DNA from: Delphinapterus leucas
Lineage: Eukaryota > Chordata > Mammalia > Artiodactyla > Monodontidae
Reading direction: 5' to 3'
Assembly: GCF_002288925.2 (NCBI RefSeq)
Contig: NW_022098031.1
Location: 6,819,671-6,883,670, forward strand
Length of the DNA: 64,000 nt
The notes under the pieces were generated by a model, which was given only the letters and a program-made list of their open reading frames with translations, did not search any database and was not told where the DNA came from. This document shows, in pieces, positions 13,051 to 24,589 of this stretch. Made by a program: the position numbers and the translations under genes. Numbering within the stretch: position 1 is the stretch's first letter; each line of letters starts with the position of its first letter.

Positions 13051-14533
13051 ATCTCTTAACTAGCCCTTTCTATTTTCAGAAAGAATGATGCTAATAATTA
13101 GTAAACATTTGTTGAGTTTCATAAAATCAATATTTTTTCACAATTTCATGTTCCTAGAGAACTATCTCAATGTAATAAGAACTAATGAGGAGGGCTTGAT
13201 TCTTTTTCTAAGAGTTCATAGGAAAAAAATGCCTATCTTGATCTTGGGCTAGCTAGCCTCATTATTATGATTGAAAGGGAGGGAAACACTCAAATCTTCC
13301 TGAGAGTGTCCTTGATTGGATAAATCACAGGTTAGTTAATCTGTCAGGCTACCTTTCCAGAGAATCAAGGATCTTATTACCAAGAATCTGTTCAGCAGGA
13401 ACCATTGCCAGTAATCAAATACCAATACACTTTCTGACAGTGGTAATTAATAATAAGGATTTGTTTATTGGCCTGTAACACTGTCAGGGTATGTGTTTCC
13501 CATTGCAGAGGCATCTTTTAAATGAACAAACACAAAAATACAACCCATCACAAAGAGGATCATCAAACATCATACAATTTGTAATAATTTGTTGGGGTGG
13601 ATTTCCACTATTCTTAAAAATAAATTTAGTGTGTGTCCTCCAGGTTACCAAAAAAGGTGACATGGGGCTAAGAGTAAATAAATTTGGCATTCTTTATCCA
13701 AAAAGTTTAATATCATGTCTCATCAGAGGTGCTGGGAATGTGCTAAGCAATAGGAATAGTTAATTCAACACAAGAAAGCAATCTTCTCAGTAGACATTAA
13801 CATCTATTTCTTCTCTCATTAACAGTTCTGTGTCATCACAATGATATATGCTATTTTTCAGATTCAAAGATAGTGTAAGAACGACCATTATTAGCCCATC
13901 TACTCTAAAATATTCACTGACCAATTGTGGTGATAAATGGCAATATAAATCCCAGCAATGGGGCAAGGGTTAGGGGCTGAGGAATGGGTCCAGGGAAAGA
14001 ATGTGCAGACGTTTGCTTCCTAGCAACCGTTTCCATAGTTATCCAAAACACAGCACTGCCTCTCTACCTTCTCCCCTGCCTTGTTTCCCCTCTCATTAAG
14101 CATGATTTTTCTCAACAGAAAAGACTAATAAAGCAGAACCTTTTGATGAACTCTGGATTTCTGTGAATGTCTTGACATTTTCTCAGTAGCCAATTACTAT
14201 AACAATTGTCGAGTCATAGTGAGCAATCTCAGACTGGCTAAAAAATCTAATTATTTCTTTATTATTATTATTATAGTGGGTCAATTAAGGGAAATATAGA
14301 CCTATAACTTACACAGATTTACTATAGAATCTTGTGGAAGGTCATTTTGTTTTATCTTATCCAGAAATTTATTGGATATATCATAATCTATTATATCACA
14401 GGTAATAAGAGTTGTCTGGAAGGAAATTGTTTCATTAACAGGCTTTAAAATGTTGGTTTAAAAAAAAAGCAAGCTGTTGTATGGTGAAATAATCTGTGTA
14501 ATCCTGCAAAAAATAAGCACAAATGTAACATAT
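13051..14533. other. Unassigned non-coding sequence
   Basis: No gene or repeat family recognised. A short ATT run is present at about 14,258-14,275. Open frames near 13,484-13,763 overlap on both strands and lack support. Confidence 0.55.
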
Positions 14534-14546
14534 AAATACTATATCA

Positions 14547-14875
14547 GTGCTTCCCAGGTGGTGCAGTGGTTGAGAATCCTCCTGCCAATGCAGGGGACAC
14601 GGGTTTGATCCCTGGTCTGGGAAGTTTCCCACATGCCGCGGATCAACTAAGCCCATGCGCCACAACTACTGAGCCTGCGCTCTAGAGCCCGCAAGCCACA
14701 ACTACTGAGCCCATGTGCCACAACTCCTGAAGCCTGTGTGCTTAGAGCCCATGCTTCACAGAAAGAGAAGCCACCCCAATGAGTAGCCCCCACTCACTGC
14801 AACTAGAGAAAGCCCATGTGCAGCTACCAAGACCCAATGCAGCCAAAAATAAATAAATTAATTAATTAATTTAAA
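14547..14875 (+). mobile_element. CHR-type tRNA-derived SINE, long form
   Basis: The head 'gcttcccaggtggtgcagtgg' gives the A box and 'cgggtttgatccctggt' is a mutated B box. The body carries repeated 'cacaactactgagcc' units, and the 3' end is an (AATTA/AAAT)n tail. A 13-bp target-site duplication, aaatactatatca, flanks it exactly (14,534-14,546 and 14,876-14,888). Long-form member at about 329 bp. Confidence 0.93.
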
Positions 14876-14901
14876 AAATACTATATCATAACTCAGATTG
14901 A

Positions 14902-14956
14902 TGTATGTGTGTATATATATATAAATATACACATTGATATATATATATATATCAAT
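14902..14956. repeat. (TA)n microsatellite with a perfect 24-bp palindrome
   Basis: A TG/TA run ends in a perfect self-complementary stretch at 14,933-14,956 (attgat, TA repeats, atcaat). It could extrude a hairpin. It lies just downstream of the SINE's target-site duplication. Confidence 0.85.
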
Positions 14957-15520
14957 TATATGTGTTTGCACATTTTTAAATTGCTCTGGAAGTTAAATTG
15001 AGATGGCTGTCTTTAATAGACACATTAAAGGTCTAAGCAACAATGTTATTTAGGAGCAGCATGACTTTGTCACCCCTCCTAACACGGTCCCTGGCACATG
15101 TCTGTTAATAAATGTCCATTTAAATTATCAAAGTTTTCCTCCTGCATAATTTCAGTTTTGCTCCCTAAATTCTTCACACTGTATTTAAGAAGACATTGCA
15201 TTCTTCTTCTGATGCATGCTGTTACTGACAGTCCAATGTCATCATGCAGTAATGAGGTACTTAATTCCCAGGACCCATTTGAGCCTTACTGAGGCAACAG
15301 TTCTTGTATGCACTGAAGTTTTCCCTCTATCTCCTCCTACTACCACTATGCTTTCTTAAAACCAACCTGACATGTGTTCATTTCCTCAAAACATGTTTCC
15401 ATGTTAGGTGGAAGTTTATCTAAGTTCATAGCCTATTCCAGGTTTTATTAATGGCTGATGACAGCTTAATAGTTTACCTCTTCCTGGGCAATATCTTTGG
15501 AAATGTTACCAGAGCTCTGC
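14957..15520. other. Unassigned non-coding sequence
   Basis: No gene or repeat family recognised. Confidence 0.5.
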
Positions 15521-15524
15521 TAGA

Positions 15525-15815
15525 CATACAATGATAATAGTAGAAGTCATCATCATCATCATAATTGTAGCTAAAAATTATGTAGCCCTCATTCCCAAGT
15601 ACTCTAAGGACTTTATTGTTATGTTCACCTATATTTCTCACATCTACCTATGAAAGATTCACTTTTATTCCCTCCATCAGCCTCACCAGAAAAGCAAAAG
15701 AGGTTCGGATAGTTTGGCAACTTGTCGAAATTCACACAGTTTGACCGCATAGGACTCAATGAAAACCTGAAACTTCTGATTCCAGAGCTTTAGAATTTAG
15801 CCACCATGTTATTAT
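15525..15815 (-). mobile_element. MIR SINE
   Basis: Antisense MIR order: a 'gtagctaaaaattatgtagccc' stretch, 'ctctaaggactttattgtt', 'tcacttttattccctccat', 'aaagaggttcgg', 'aacttgtcgaaattcacaca' and 'cagagctttagaatttagcc'. The last blocks match the MIR 'ccaaggtcacacagctag' and 'agagcccgtgctc' regions. Nearly full length, diverged. Confidence 0.72.
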
Positions 15816-16930
15816 TCTTCCCTGTTTTAACCCCAAGAATAGTCATAATTGGACATCTCCATTGCCTTGGCAATCTGGTGATGGAGATTCTAAGACAGGC
15901 AGATCTTTCACACAAAATTATGTCATACATTACATTGGGTGTTGCCCAGCAAATTCAGCTGGTGCTCAAGTTTTTAATAACTTTTAACTTTTGTTGTTAA
16001 TTGTAAATGAGCCAAGATATTTGTTTGGGGGTCAGTGATACATGGAAATACTCTATGTTATTTTAAAAATTAATTCAACCAAAACACACTGCGTGCGATA
16101 GATAATCCACAGTTAATTATCAGTACTGTTATCCGGTTGCTTGCAGATTCTGATTTCCTAACATTTGTCCAGCTTTCTGATTTTAAAAAGAATTTACCTT
16201 TCTATTTAGTGAAGCAACATGTGGAAAACCATTTTGTAATTCAATTTCTCAGCTCCTTCCTCCTGCTGGAATTACAGCTTTTAGGGGCATATGTGAAATA
16301 TTGGACTTGATTCTCATTATCACCTGCTAATTTCCTACTGTGAAGAATGTGTTACCTGATAATGACACATTGTAAAACATTGATCAAAGCTTTCCCTGGA
16401 ACACAGAGGTAACAGTGTGAACTTCTTTGTTTTCAGTGACTAGGTTGTCACCAAAGGGGGAAAATTTTAGGGACTGCTAATTTCAGAAGCTCACCATGGC
16501 CTCCCTATACCAGAAAATAATGAGAGAGATAAATAGATATATAAATTCTTTTCATCACTTTTTTTGTATCTATAAGAGCATGAGGAAAAAAGTCACTTTC
16601 AAATGGAATCACTTACAAGAAGAAGTAATTAAATAGCCATAGCCTGGGAAAATGCTGTGTAGCCTAATTTTATTACCCAAAGATCAACAGACACCTCTCT
16701 GCATGATATCCATACATATTCCATGTTGCATATATTTATCCCTAAGTTAATATACATAGTAAGATGCCACATTTATATGTAAATATTATATATACTACGA
16801 TAGGTAAAGATATATATTTTATATATAGTAATATAATACATATAGTAAGTGCTAAAGACTGTTTAACTAGAGCACACATCTATATCCTATGGGTATTTTA
16901 CTCCAAAGATGGTAGCAGCTATAGGAAATT
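15816..16930. other. Unassigned non-coding sequence with an AT-rich patch
   Basis: No gene recognised. About 16,730-16,855 is a TA-rich tract ('agatatatattttatatata'). A 67-codon frame crosses it without support. Confidence 0.5.
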
Positions 16931-16934
16931 CCAC

Positions 16935-17051
16935 ATTTTTTTTTTTTTTTGGCCGTGGCTTGTATGAATCTTAGTTCCCGGACCAGGGATTGAACCTGGG
17001 TCCATGGCAGTGAAAGCACTGTCTTAACCACTGGACCACCAGGGAATTCCC
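16935..17051 (-). mobile_element. Short tRNA-derived SINE (tRNA-related head only)
   Basis: On the minus strand: 'ggaattccctggtggtccag' head, A box, 'ggttcaatccctggtccg' B box, a short 'tagttcccg..' arm reaching 'acaagccacggcc', then an A run seen here as T at 16,935-16,950. About 115 bp, so only the tRNA-related part plus tail. Flanks show a possible imperfect duplication ('ttccacatt' and 'ttccccatt'). This is an older tRNA-type SINE of the cetartiodactyl kind, distinct from the CHR forms nearby. Confidence 0.85.
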
Positions 17052-18000
17052 CATTCTGCTTTTAAAATTTAAAAAAGGAGAGAGTCCAGTAAATTCAGAT
17101 GAAAATGTAAAAATGTAGATCTTAATTGCAAGTGTGACAATCAGCTCATACCTAAAACTGGGTTAACAGAGGTTAAAATGGTAAAAAGACTATAATACCA
17201 TATTGGGAAACAAATGAAAAAAAAGTTTTATTTGTGTCTAAAGTTTATCACTGAAGTTTGTTATATTTTAGTCTTATGAATTGTTTAGTTACTAAAGATA
17301 TAGCTACTGTTGAAACAGCTATTTTGGAGAAACAAAAATAAATGTAAAAGGAAATTGCTAATTTTTCTCAACTTAGAAATTGCTGAAATGTTGGAATAAG
17401 CAGCAACTCTCAAGCCAGAATAAACACCAGAGTTATCTGAATTGAAAAAAGTAAATTAATAAATTAATTAAATTTCTTCCTCCCTCCCAGTCCCAGGCTG
17501 GGAATCATTGGATACTGGTACACTGCTGTTATCACGTCAATAAGCATGTTTATTGCAGGATTAGTCACACTAAAACTATGTTTCTCAACCTGGGGAGTTT
17601 TTACAAAATGGAAATCTGGCCCTTAAATAAACTCTGGAGGGGAGAATGCTGGTAAAGTCTAGACATTTGTAGTTTTAAACACTCCCAGGTGTTTGTAGAC
17701 CTAGGTACTGTAGAAAAATCCATGAATTCTATTTCCTTTTTTTTGCTTTTGCATTTCTTTGTAGGTTTGACCCTTTTCTGGATAATAATTTTATTTTCAC
17801 CTCGTTAAATACTAATGCAAGGAAACGTTTTATCTTTCTTATAAATTTCCTTATTTTTCCCAGCCAGGAGTCAGTCTCTTTCAGTTAGTCTCTCTCTCCC
17901 TCCTCCAAGGACTGTGACCACTCACGCCAGTTTTCTATATCTAAGTATCAATACATAAACCTCTCTCCAGTCTGAAATGGTCTAGATCAGTAGTGATTCT
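17052..18000. other. Unassigned non-coding sequence
   Basis: No gene recognised. 17,570-17,710 ('tgtttctcaacctggggag' through 'actcccaggtgtttg') faintly resembles a MER5/hAT-type relic but is too diverged to call. Confidence 0.45.
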
Positions 18001-18184
18001 CAGTAGTTCTCATACTTCAACATGCATCAATATAGGAGGCATGTTGGAATTCAGCTTGATTGGCCCCTCTCCCATAATTTCTGATTCAGCAGTTTTGAGA
18101 TGGTAACTGAGAGTCTGCATTTCTAACAAGCTTACAAGTGATGCTAATGCTACTAGTCCCAGGCTGACACATCAAGAGCCACTG
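18001..18184 (+). mobile_element. MER5A-like hAT-Charlie DNA transposon relic
   Basis: The element starts 'cagtagttctcatacttcaac' and ends 'aagagccactg', which are imperfect terminal inverted repeats. In between are 'tttctgattcagcagttt', 'gtctgcatttctaacaagct' and 'agtgatgctaatgctactag', the diagnostic MER5A blocks. The length of 184 bp is close to the usual 189 bp. It is non-autonomous and ancient with no transposase. Confidence 0.85.
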
Positions 18185-18799
18185 CTTTAGAATATTAGAG
18201 CATTTCCCTAGGAGAGGAGAAGCACAACTTTAAACAACCTTCTTGTTAATTGAATTTTCAGATTCCTTTAGGCATTGCTTTAAGGTGAAAATTATATGGA
18301 TGCTTAAATTTGTAAAGTAAAGCAATTACAACAAATCAAACAAAAATTATTGAATTAAATTTAGGCTTGTTTCATCAATGTAACCGTAAGCAAAAATACA
18401 TCCTTTTCGTATATTCAATGAGTAGAATCAGTCATATCTAGCAATAGTAATCTTTTTGTCCTCTATTTTTTACATGTATGAAATAATGTCAGTAACATCA
18501 TTTTAAATATTTTCAGTAATAATTCCTTAAAAACTGTAAACTTCCTAAACAGGAACTTAAGATCACAACACTTCAGAATAAATCAGTTTATGTCAACATG
18601 TATGTAAGCCTTCTTTGAACATCTCCCTTTTTTAAGACCCGACTGATTGATGTTATACCAGGAATGCATTTTTTAAGTAAAATATACAGATTCTTGTTGT
18701 GGCATGGCATATTTCAGTGCATTGAGAGACTTGGAATTTGGAAAGTGAAATCACCTTAGATATCAATTAGTCCAAGAAAACTGAATTAGAAATTATAAG

Positions 18800-18914
18800 A
18801 TTATAAATTATAAGATTTTAGTCTTGACATTTTTACTCATTTACTGCTTATCCTAGGATAATGTTTAACCTCTCTGAACCTCATTTTATTTGTTTGTAAA
18901 AATAGTATTTTTGT
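18800..18914 (+). mobile_element. MIR SINE fragment
   Basis: A 'tactgcttatcctaggata' stretch, then 'tttaacctctctgaacctca', then 'tttgtttgtaaaaatagta' match the MIR core 'ttaacctctctgtgcctcag' followed by 'atctgtaaaatgg'. Partial copy. Confidence 0.7.
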
Positions 18915-19325
18915 CAGTGGATGAACAAATAGATGAATAAAATGTGTATACACATACAATGGAATAGTATTCAGCCTTAAAAAAGGAAGAAAATCTTATT
19001 AAATGCTACAATAGGATGAATATTGAAGACAGTGCATTAAGTAAAATAAGCTAGTCACAAAAAGACTGTATGAGTCCACTTATATGATTTACTTAAAGTA
19101 GTCAAATTTATAGAAAGAGAAAGTAGATGGTAGTTATCAGGGTCTGGGTCAAGGGGGAAAAGGGGAATTGTTATTTAATGAGTGTAGAGTTTCAGATTTG
19201 CAAGATGAAAAAGTTCTGGAGACATGTCTCACACCAATGTGAAATACTTAATGCTACTTAACAGTACACTTAGAGATAGCTAAAAAATGATAAGTTTTAT
19301 GTAATGTGTTTTTTTTTATCACATT
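18915..19325 (+). mobile_element. Ancient L1 (L1M-type) 3' end
   Basis: Sense-strand L1M tail: 'caatggaatagtattcagcc', 'taaaaaaggaag', 'agtcacaaaaagactgtatg', a 'cacttatatgatttactta' block, 'gatggtagttatcagggtct' and a final 'gataagttttatgtaatgtg' with a T run. This covers the ORF2 C-terminal codons and 3' UTR. It is interrupted at its end by the L1 fragment at 19,339-19,887. Confidence 0.85.
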
Positions 19326-19338
19326 AAAAAATGGTATT
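19326..19338 (+). repeat. Target-site duplication, left copy
   Basis: aaaaaatggtatt, repeated exactly at 19,888-19,900. The two copies bracket the L1 fragment between them. The A run is low complexity but the atggtatt part is specific. Confidence 0.75.
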
Positions 19339-19887
19339 AGTGGGAAGCACAAGAGAAGAAAAGGACCTACAAAAACAAACCCAAAACAATTAAGAAAATA
19401 TTAATAGGAACATACATGTCGATAATTACCTTAAACGTGAATGGATTAAATGCTCCAACCAAAAGACACAGGCTTGCTGAATGAATACAAAAACAAGGCC
19501 CATATATATGCTGTCTACAAGAGACCCACTTCAGACCTAGGGACACATGCAGACTGAAAGTGAGGGGATAGAAAAAGATATTCCATGCAAATGGAAATCA
19601 AAAAAAGCTGGAGTAGCAATGCTCACATCAGATAAAATAGACTTTAAAATAAAGTATGTTACAAGAGACAAGGAAGGACACTACGTAATGATCAAGGGAT
19701 TAATCCAAGAAGAAGATATAACAATTATAAATATATATGTAGCCAACATAGGAGCACATCTATACATAAGGCAAATGCTAACAGCTATAAAAGAGGAAAT
19801 TGACAGTAACACAGTAATAGTGGGGGACCTTAACACCTCACTTACACCAATGGACAGATCATCCAGACAGAAAATTAGTAAGGAAAC
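19339..19887 (+). pseudogene. L1 fragment: ORF1 3' end, inter-ORF spacer and ORF2 endonuclease start
   Basis: The fragment runs from the extreme 3' end of L1 ORF1 through the inter-ORF spacer into the endonuclease domain of ORF2. The endonuclease reading shows TLNVNGLNAP-type sequence near 19,430, 'LQETHFRP' near 19,510 (with a stop just before it), and, in an open stretch from 19,547, IQEEDITIINIY and VGDLN (the catalytic Asp and Asn of the APE-like domain kept, Phe changed to Leu). It stops abruptly after MDRSSRQKISKET. There is no L1 3' UTR, yet a 13-bp direct repeat flanks it. The 149-codon frame 19,547-19,996 is this pseudogene plus about 36 codons of flanking sequence. Confidence 0.88.
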
Positions 19888-19900
19888 AAAAAATGGTATT
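19888..19900 (+). repeat. Target-site duplication, right copy
   Basis: aaaaaatggtatt, identical to 19,326-19,338. Removing the L1 fragment and one copy would restore a continuous 3' end of the older L1M element followed by flank. Confidence 0.75.
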
Positions 19901-20623
19901 TTTATAAGAATCAAAGAGGATGTGTTATGTATGTATATCACCATAATTATCACACAGTATACATTGGAGGATGCAATGGAGTACCGAATAGAATAGAATA
20001 AATTAATAGAATAAAAGTTTTTCCCAACCAATGTGTGGAAGAACTAGGGCTAGAGCTCTCTTGCTCCTCGGTCAGATCAATGACCTCTCTGTTAAATCTT
20101 GGGAAAGTCAGAGATCTAACAAGTTTGGCATCTGAAACAAGAAGACAGGTATACTGAGCACAGTGATATGTACCCATTTCCCCTATCAAAGGACTTGTTA
20201 CACCATCTGTCAGTCCCTCCATGGATGTCTCAGATGCAAAGAGCTCCTTCCCACAAGGTCACAGCTCTCCTGAGGATGCCTACATCCAAAGAGTGAAAAA
20301 GACAGAAGAATAAAGGTGTGACCATGTAAGCCCAATGGAGAAAATTGTAAAGAATCATTTTAGCTTTGCAGCTACTTGTGGGGTCAGCTAAGGCTGTCAT
20401 TAGCCTTCTTACAATTCTACTCCCTTTGCCCAGCCCTGCTTCCTTCACTTTCCTTCCACAGGCATTGATTCCAAAGACACTCCCTCCAGTCATTCTGATG
20501 ACTATACTCCATTGCAGTCATCTTTTCAAAGAACTCATCCTCCAAGACCAAGATAGCAGCAGTAGCAAGAGCCTCAGCAGGAGCAGCAAGAGCTTCATAA
20601 ATTCTATATGTTGATTATCAACC
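19901..20623. other. Unassigned sequence, possibly old LTR-derived
   Basis: No gene recognised. 20,380-20,520 ('ggggtcagctaaggctgtca', 'ccctgcttccttcactttcc', 'cacaggcattgattcc') has the feel of an old LTR 3' end, but I cannot name the family. An AGC-rich imperfect triplet run lies at about 20,550-20,592. Confidence 0.4.
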
Positions 20624-20949
20624 AGTCTCTAGGTTCATCCACCTCACTACAAATAACTCAGTTTCGTTTATTTTTATGGCTGAGTAATATTCCATTGTAT
20701 ATATGTGCCACATCTTCTTTATCCATTCATCTGTCGATGGACACCTAGGTTGTTTCCATGTCCTGGCTATTGTAAATAGAGCTTCAATGAACATTGGGGT
20801 ACATGACTCTTTTTGAATTATGGTTTTCTCAGGGTATATGCCCAGTAGTGGGATTGCTGGGTCGTATGGTCGTTCTATTTGTAGTATTTTAAGGAACCTC
20901 CATACTGTTCTCCATAGTGGCTGTATCCATTTACATTCCCACCAACAGC
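20624..20949 (-). pseudogene. L1 ORF2 C-terminal fragment (3' segment of an inverted L1)
   Basis: Minus-strand reading gives [17 protein letters not shown], then [16 protein letters not shown], then [20 protein letters not shown], the conserved C-terminal end of L1 ORF2. The 3' UTR and poly-A tail are missing: homology stops at about 20,624. At 20,949/20,950 it joins, in opposite orientation, the segment that lies just upstream of it in a normal L1. Confidence 0.92.
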
Positions 20950-21218
20950 TCATGCAGCTCAATATCAAAAAACCAAACAACCCAATCCAAAAATGGGCAG
21001 AAGACCTAAATAGACATTTCTTCAAAGAAGATACACAGATTGCCAACAAACACATGAAAGAATGCTCAACATCACTAATCATTTGAGAAATGCAAATCAG
21101 AACTACAATGAGGTATGTAGTTTGGCCATCAGAATGGCCATCATCAAAAAATCTACAAACAATAAATGCTGAAGAGGGTGTGGAGAAAAGGGAACCCTCT
21201 TGCACTATTGGTGGGAAT
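20950..21218 (+). pseudogene. L1 ORF2 fragment in opposite orientation (inverted 5' segment)
   Basis: Plus-strand sequence from 'ctcatgcagctcaatatc' to 'cactattggtgggaat' is L1 ORF2 sense sequence ('aaatgggcagaagacctaaa', 'caaatcagaactacaatgag', 'gaaaagggaaccctcttgca'). In an intact L1 its distal end adjoins the start of the 20,624-20,949 segment. The junction shares the microhomology aacag. This is the geometry of a twin-priming 5' inversion. The 195-codon minus frame over 20,618-21,205 is a chimera across this junction and not a gene. Confidence 0.9.
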
Positions 21219-24200
21219 ATCTCTTCTTTTTAATCAAATCTGACTGCTTTCAATCTCTTGTGCTGAGCATGCTCTCTGTTACAGGAGGAAGAGAACACGC
21301 TGTTCCCCTTGCTTGATATGGACTCTTTTCCAGATTGCAGGTCAATCAATACTACCACAGGGAGGTTTTGCTACCTTAACGATCAGGTTAAATTCCTCTA
21401 TTATAGAAAACTTTGGTTGTCATAGCATTGGTCATGACCATCAGTTACCTTTGTTTCAATGTTTCGTTGTTGCATATTTCCTTGAGTGGACTGCAGGCTG
21501 TAAGAGTGAAGTATTAGTAACCTTGTCTTTTTGCTTACTTTCATATTCTTAGCACCTAAAAGGGTGCCTGAAACATAATAGCAATTCAATCAATTATGTT
21601 AGGTATGTGCCCACTGCTCAGGATACAAAATAATAAACCAACAAATAAATAAAACTGAGTCCCACACCTCAGTGAGCTCACAGTACAGTGTGAATGATCA
21701 ACAGCCAATAATTTCAGCATAAATTAGATGCTCTGTTAGAGTTGTTGCTTTAATATTTCATCTATTTTTGTGTGTAATAATTCTGAATAATGAAGTTTTT
21801 TGCAAAATCTTTACAGACACACCACATACTCTATTCTATGCATTATTACATGGTATAGTTACTCAAAACACTAGTTTTTAAAATATTTATATGACTATGA
21901 TACCAGTTGAATAATACAATTGTACTATAAACTTTGTGTTTACTTCTCCTTAGCTCAATAGTTATTTATTCCATTGGGGAAAGTATATTAATTAGCAGTG
22001 ATTCACACAATTAGAGGCATAAACTTATCGCTAAAATGTTAGGTGCTTTTCTTATTGACTGAAAATACAAAAAAGTTATCCCTTGTTCTCCTCAAGTAGA
22101 CATGAAAAAGCATCATGTCTTCTGGTTGCAAAACAAAAACTAAAACTAAAAAATTCTGGAATTACTAGTTTTATGTGTGTTTATGCAGAAGCATAAAATG
22201 TGAAGGCTACCAAATACAGATATAGCAAACCAATCCTACTGCGATTCATACTGCTTCCTTTCAATTATGTAGCAACAATATCTTCCAAAGATCATCTTAA
22301 GGATGATATATTTAAATTATTCTAGATGCTACTTTTCTAGCTAAGATCAAAGTTTAATTCATTCTGCACTATAAACACACACAGATAGCAGGAAATAAAT
22401 ACTTCTTATGTTATTTCTTAGGATTTTTATTTTTCAATGCAGCCATCAGAATTTATCTCCAGATCATTATGACAATAAATTGTCTTTCTTCAAGCGTCCA
22501 ACCAAACAATCAAGGAAGCTTACAAAAGATATAATTTACTGGCACATGGGCATAAAACTAACCTAGAAAGCTTATGTGCTTTCCTTATAAAAATAAAATT
22601 CAGACAGAGATAACATCTCATGGAGTTATACAATATTAGAGCACTAATTTCCCTTCAAAGAAATCTGGTCAAAGTACTGGTTAGTTGGCTTAACCAAGTG
22701 GATCAGCTATTCAATGGCAGCACTATACCTAAAACTCACATCTTCAAGCATGTAGCCCTCTGCAATTTTACTAACATGATGGCACTTCTACAAATGTTTA
22801 TTTCATTCTACCCAAATCCCTAAGATATTTGTCTCCTATACTTTAATGCAAAATGAGTAATTTTGAGATAGGTTAACAGTTCCTCAGAAGCAGTAAAAAA
22901 TACTATATTGAACATTTTTTCTAAAGGGTCATTTATATTCTGTTCCATCTTCTCTAAGCTAGCATCAAGCACATTGAGAATTTACACTTCATCCTCTAAG
23001 AACAAACTTCTAAAATTATGTGATAATCTGATTTTTGCAATCAGGAAGCAAGACCATTCACAATTTTCAGGATAGTTTTATGTATAAATCCTGAAATCAC
23101 AAAACAAAGCAATCAGTATATTTATCCATATTAATTTATTTTCTTTCTTTTTACCCAAAGGTGTATTCTCCATACATTACATTAATGTAATGTACATTAC
23201 ATTAATGTAATGCTTACATTAATAAAAATATTAGAGGCTTTATATTCTTTTAGATTTTAAAATTTAGTTCACATGTTTGGAACTAATACTTTTAGAAACT
23301 TCTGATTAGTTTCTTGCAACTTATGGGGATTGATATCTTGAGGCAAACAAAGTAGCATGGTGTCTTAAACATTTCTCCATTGAGAAGTGATATTTTAAAA
23401 ACCCGTTATCCTCTCCACTGACCTGAGAAACCTGTTTACAGCACTGCATTCAAGAGTGAGGGTGGATTAATAGATTCGATATTTTTTCTTTTTGGAATAC
23501 AGTTTAACTCCTATTTTCCAGACATTGGATCTGTTTAAGATCATTGGTGACTTTAGATTTTCACTTGACAATCTAATTGTTTGAAAATGTACCTTAATTC
23601 ATAGTAAATATCTAATTTAAGGTACATTCAAAACACAATATGGGGAAAAGTAGACCCATTAATAATTGTATTAAATCACTCTGTTACAAGAATTTAGAGA
23701 CAGTTTTAAAAATTTTGTAAATTTTCTGAGTTTATCCTTTTTCTTTAAATGATACGTGTAATTGGATTAATTACTTATAATGGAAATCTAGGAGCAAATG
23801 CTAGCATATGTTTAGAAGACTATAAAATGCCCTTATACATAAAATATATGAAGTACAGATCACTAAAATATCACCTTCATTACTAATGTTTTGGGATAAC
23901 CAACATTAATATTTTCTTTCATAGATCAAAAATGTTTCTAAATAATCATATTTTTAATGAGCAAGGGATAGTATGCTTTATTCTGTTTTGTAACATGTTT
24001 TTCCCTTAAAAAATAATTGACATAGAATGTACAATACCAAGAGTAATCCCTAATGTAAACTATGAACTTGGGGTGATAATGATGTGTCAGTGTAGGTTCA
24101 CCTATTATAGCAAATGCACCACTCAGGATGTAGATAGTGGCAGAGGCCATGCATGTGTGGGGACAGAGAGTATATGGTAACTGTATACTTTTAACTCAGT

Positions 24201-24580
24201 TTTTCTGTGAACATAAAACTGCTCTCAAAAGTAAAGTCTATTTATATAAACATATACATATATATACACACACATATAGAGAGGAAATGAAAGATCATCC
24301 TGTGTTCAATAAACATGTTGAATAATTATTATAATATTTAACAACAGTTTAGTTAAACAAACGCATTTTATTTGTGTACATATGTACGTCACTGCAATGA
24401 ACATACCTATATCTAAGATAAATTCGCTGTTGAGTCAGGGAACTGCACATTACAAATACTTTGAATTATATGGCTTCCTTCCTTCTACAGTGTTTAGTCT
24501 TAGTTAATTTTTGTCTTAATTTAAGACTTATGATATATCATGCTTATTTTAATTTGCACTGTTATAATTATTTGTGAGAT
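21219..24580. other. Unassigned AT-rich non-coding sequence
   Basis: No gene. 21,590-21,720 ('ggtatgtgcccactgctcag', 'gtgagctcacagtacagtg') resembles the antisense of an L2/MIR-type tail, at low confidence. 23,174-23,212 holds tandem palindromes (separate entry). A TA/CA-rich patch is at 24,241-24,280. Confidence 0.5.
23174..23212. repeat. Two tandem 20-bp palindromes
   Basis: acattacattaatgtaatgt is perfectly self-complementary. It is followed directly by the same unit at 23,194-23,212, which lacks only its last base. A further 'ttacattaat' follows at 23,214. The block is symmetric and could extrude a cruciform. Confidence 0.95.
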
Positions 24581-24589
24581 TGAACACAT

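Noticed and set aside
19901..20623. Possible processed pseudogene between the two L1 fragments
   Set aside because: No frame with conserved protein similarity, no poly-A tail and no target duplication. An old LTR is a likelier source but remains unproven.
20618..21205. 195-codon minus-strand frame that looks like a long gene
   Set aside because: It crosses the inversion junction: one part is true L1 ORF2 C-terminus, the other is the antisense of L1 sequence.
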